From an uncultured Alphaproteobacteria bacterium (GTDB lineage Bacteria; Pseudomonadota; Alphaproteobacteria; Rhizobiales; Rhizobiaceae): 5,912 nucleotides of DNA. The notes under the pieces were generated by a model. The model ran no database searches and was not told the origin of the DNA. It saw nothing but the letters and a program-made list of their open reading frames with translations. The position numbers and the translations under genes are program-made. Within the stretch, counting starts at the first letter, position 1. The number at the start of each line of letters is the position of its first letter. The stretch lies in the NCBI GenBank assembly GCA_929200335.1, contig CAKMZG010000158.1, forward strand, positions 1-5,912, given 5' to 3'. This document shows positions 5,861-5,912 of this stretch, piece by piece.

Positions 5861-5912
5861 GTGTCGCAAACTTTTGATCAGACTATAGATTGCCTTATCC
5901 TAAGACACAATT
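5861..5912 (+). CDS. Possible 5' end of a further operon gene, truncated by the window edge
   Basis: After dctM a GTG at 5861 opens a frame that stays open for 17 codons to the end of the window, translating as (M)SQTFDQTIDCLILRHN. A GGAG overlapping the dctM stop (5844-5847) is 13 nt upstream, longer than ideal. The better-spaced TTG at 5854 hits a stop after seven codons. The peptide is too short to assign to a family and does not resemble the usual N-terminus of HMG-CoA lyase. An inverted repeat (5859-5865 / 5904-5910) crosses the same stretch, so it could instead be non-coding. Confidence 0.27.
   Translation, partial: MSQTFDQTIDCLILRHN

Noticed and set aside
1..5912. CRISPR arrays, tRNA/rRNA genes, insertion sequences and integrase or attachment sites
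   Set aside because: I looked for repeated units, cloverleaf-like elements and transposase motifs and saw none; nearly all the DNA is accounted for by five intact genes.

Overview
The window carries a compact metabolic operon, mvaA-dctP-dctQ-dctM, on the + strand. A MocR-type (GntR/aminotransferase) regulator is transcribed divergently from it. The DNA is AT-rich, Shine-Dalgarno sites are mostly strong, and the solute-binding protein has a twin-arginine (Tat) signal. Together with the TRAP transporter type, this suggests a Gram-negative proteobacterium, perhaps a marine or low-GC alphaproteobacterium. That placement is an inference from gene families; the window holds no phylogenetic marker.

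Layout: 1-66 is flanking DNA with no supportable gene. 67-1431 (-) is a PLP-dependent MocR regulator. 1432-1569 is the divergent control region. It holds a perfect 10-bp inverted repeat (1479-1488 / 1503-1512), a third, degenerate copy in direct orientation (1526-1539), and promoter-like hexamers for both directions. 1570-2874 is a class II (degradative-type) HMG-CoA reductase with all four catalytic residues. 2904-3947 is a Tat-exported TRAP solute-binding protein. 3976-4002 is a GC-rich hairpin between the binding-protein and permease genes. 4022-4528 and 4528-5844 are the small and large TRAP permeases, overlapping by one base. 5845-5912 may contain the start of another gene (weak GTG start) that runs off the window.

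How the genes may work together: the operon pairs a secondary transporter for small carboxylates with an enzyme that can oxidise mevalonate to HMG-CoA. The simplest reading is a mevalonate scavenging module. DctPQM would import mevalonate with Na+, and MvaA would convert it to HMG-CoA with CoA and NAD+. HMG-CoA lyase (not in the window) would then give acetyl-CoA and acetoacetate. The MocR protein is the obvious candidate regulator. A PLP/amino-compound-sensing regulator on a mevalonate operon is unexpected and is the most interesting regulatory question here. The transporter substrate is inferred from context and is not read from the sequence.
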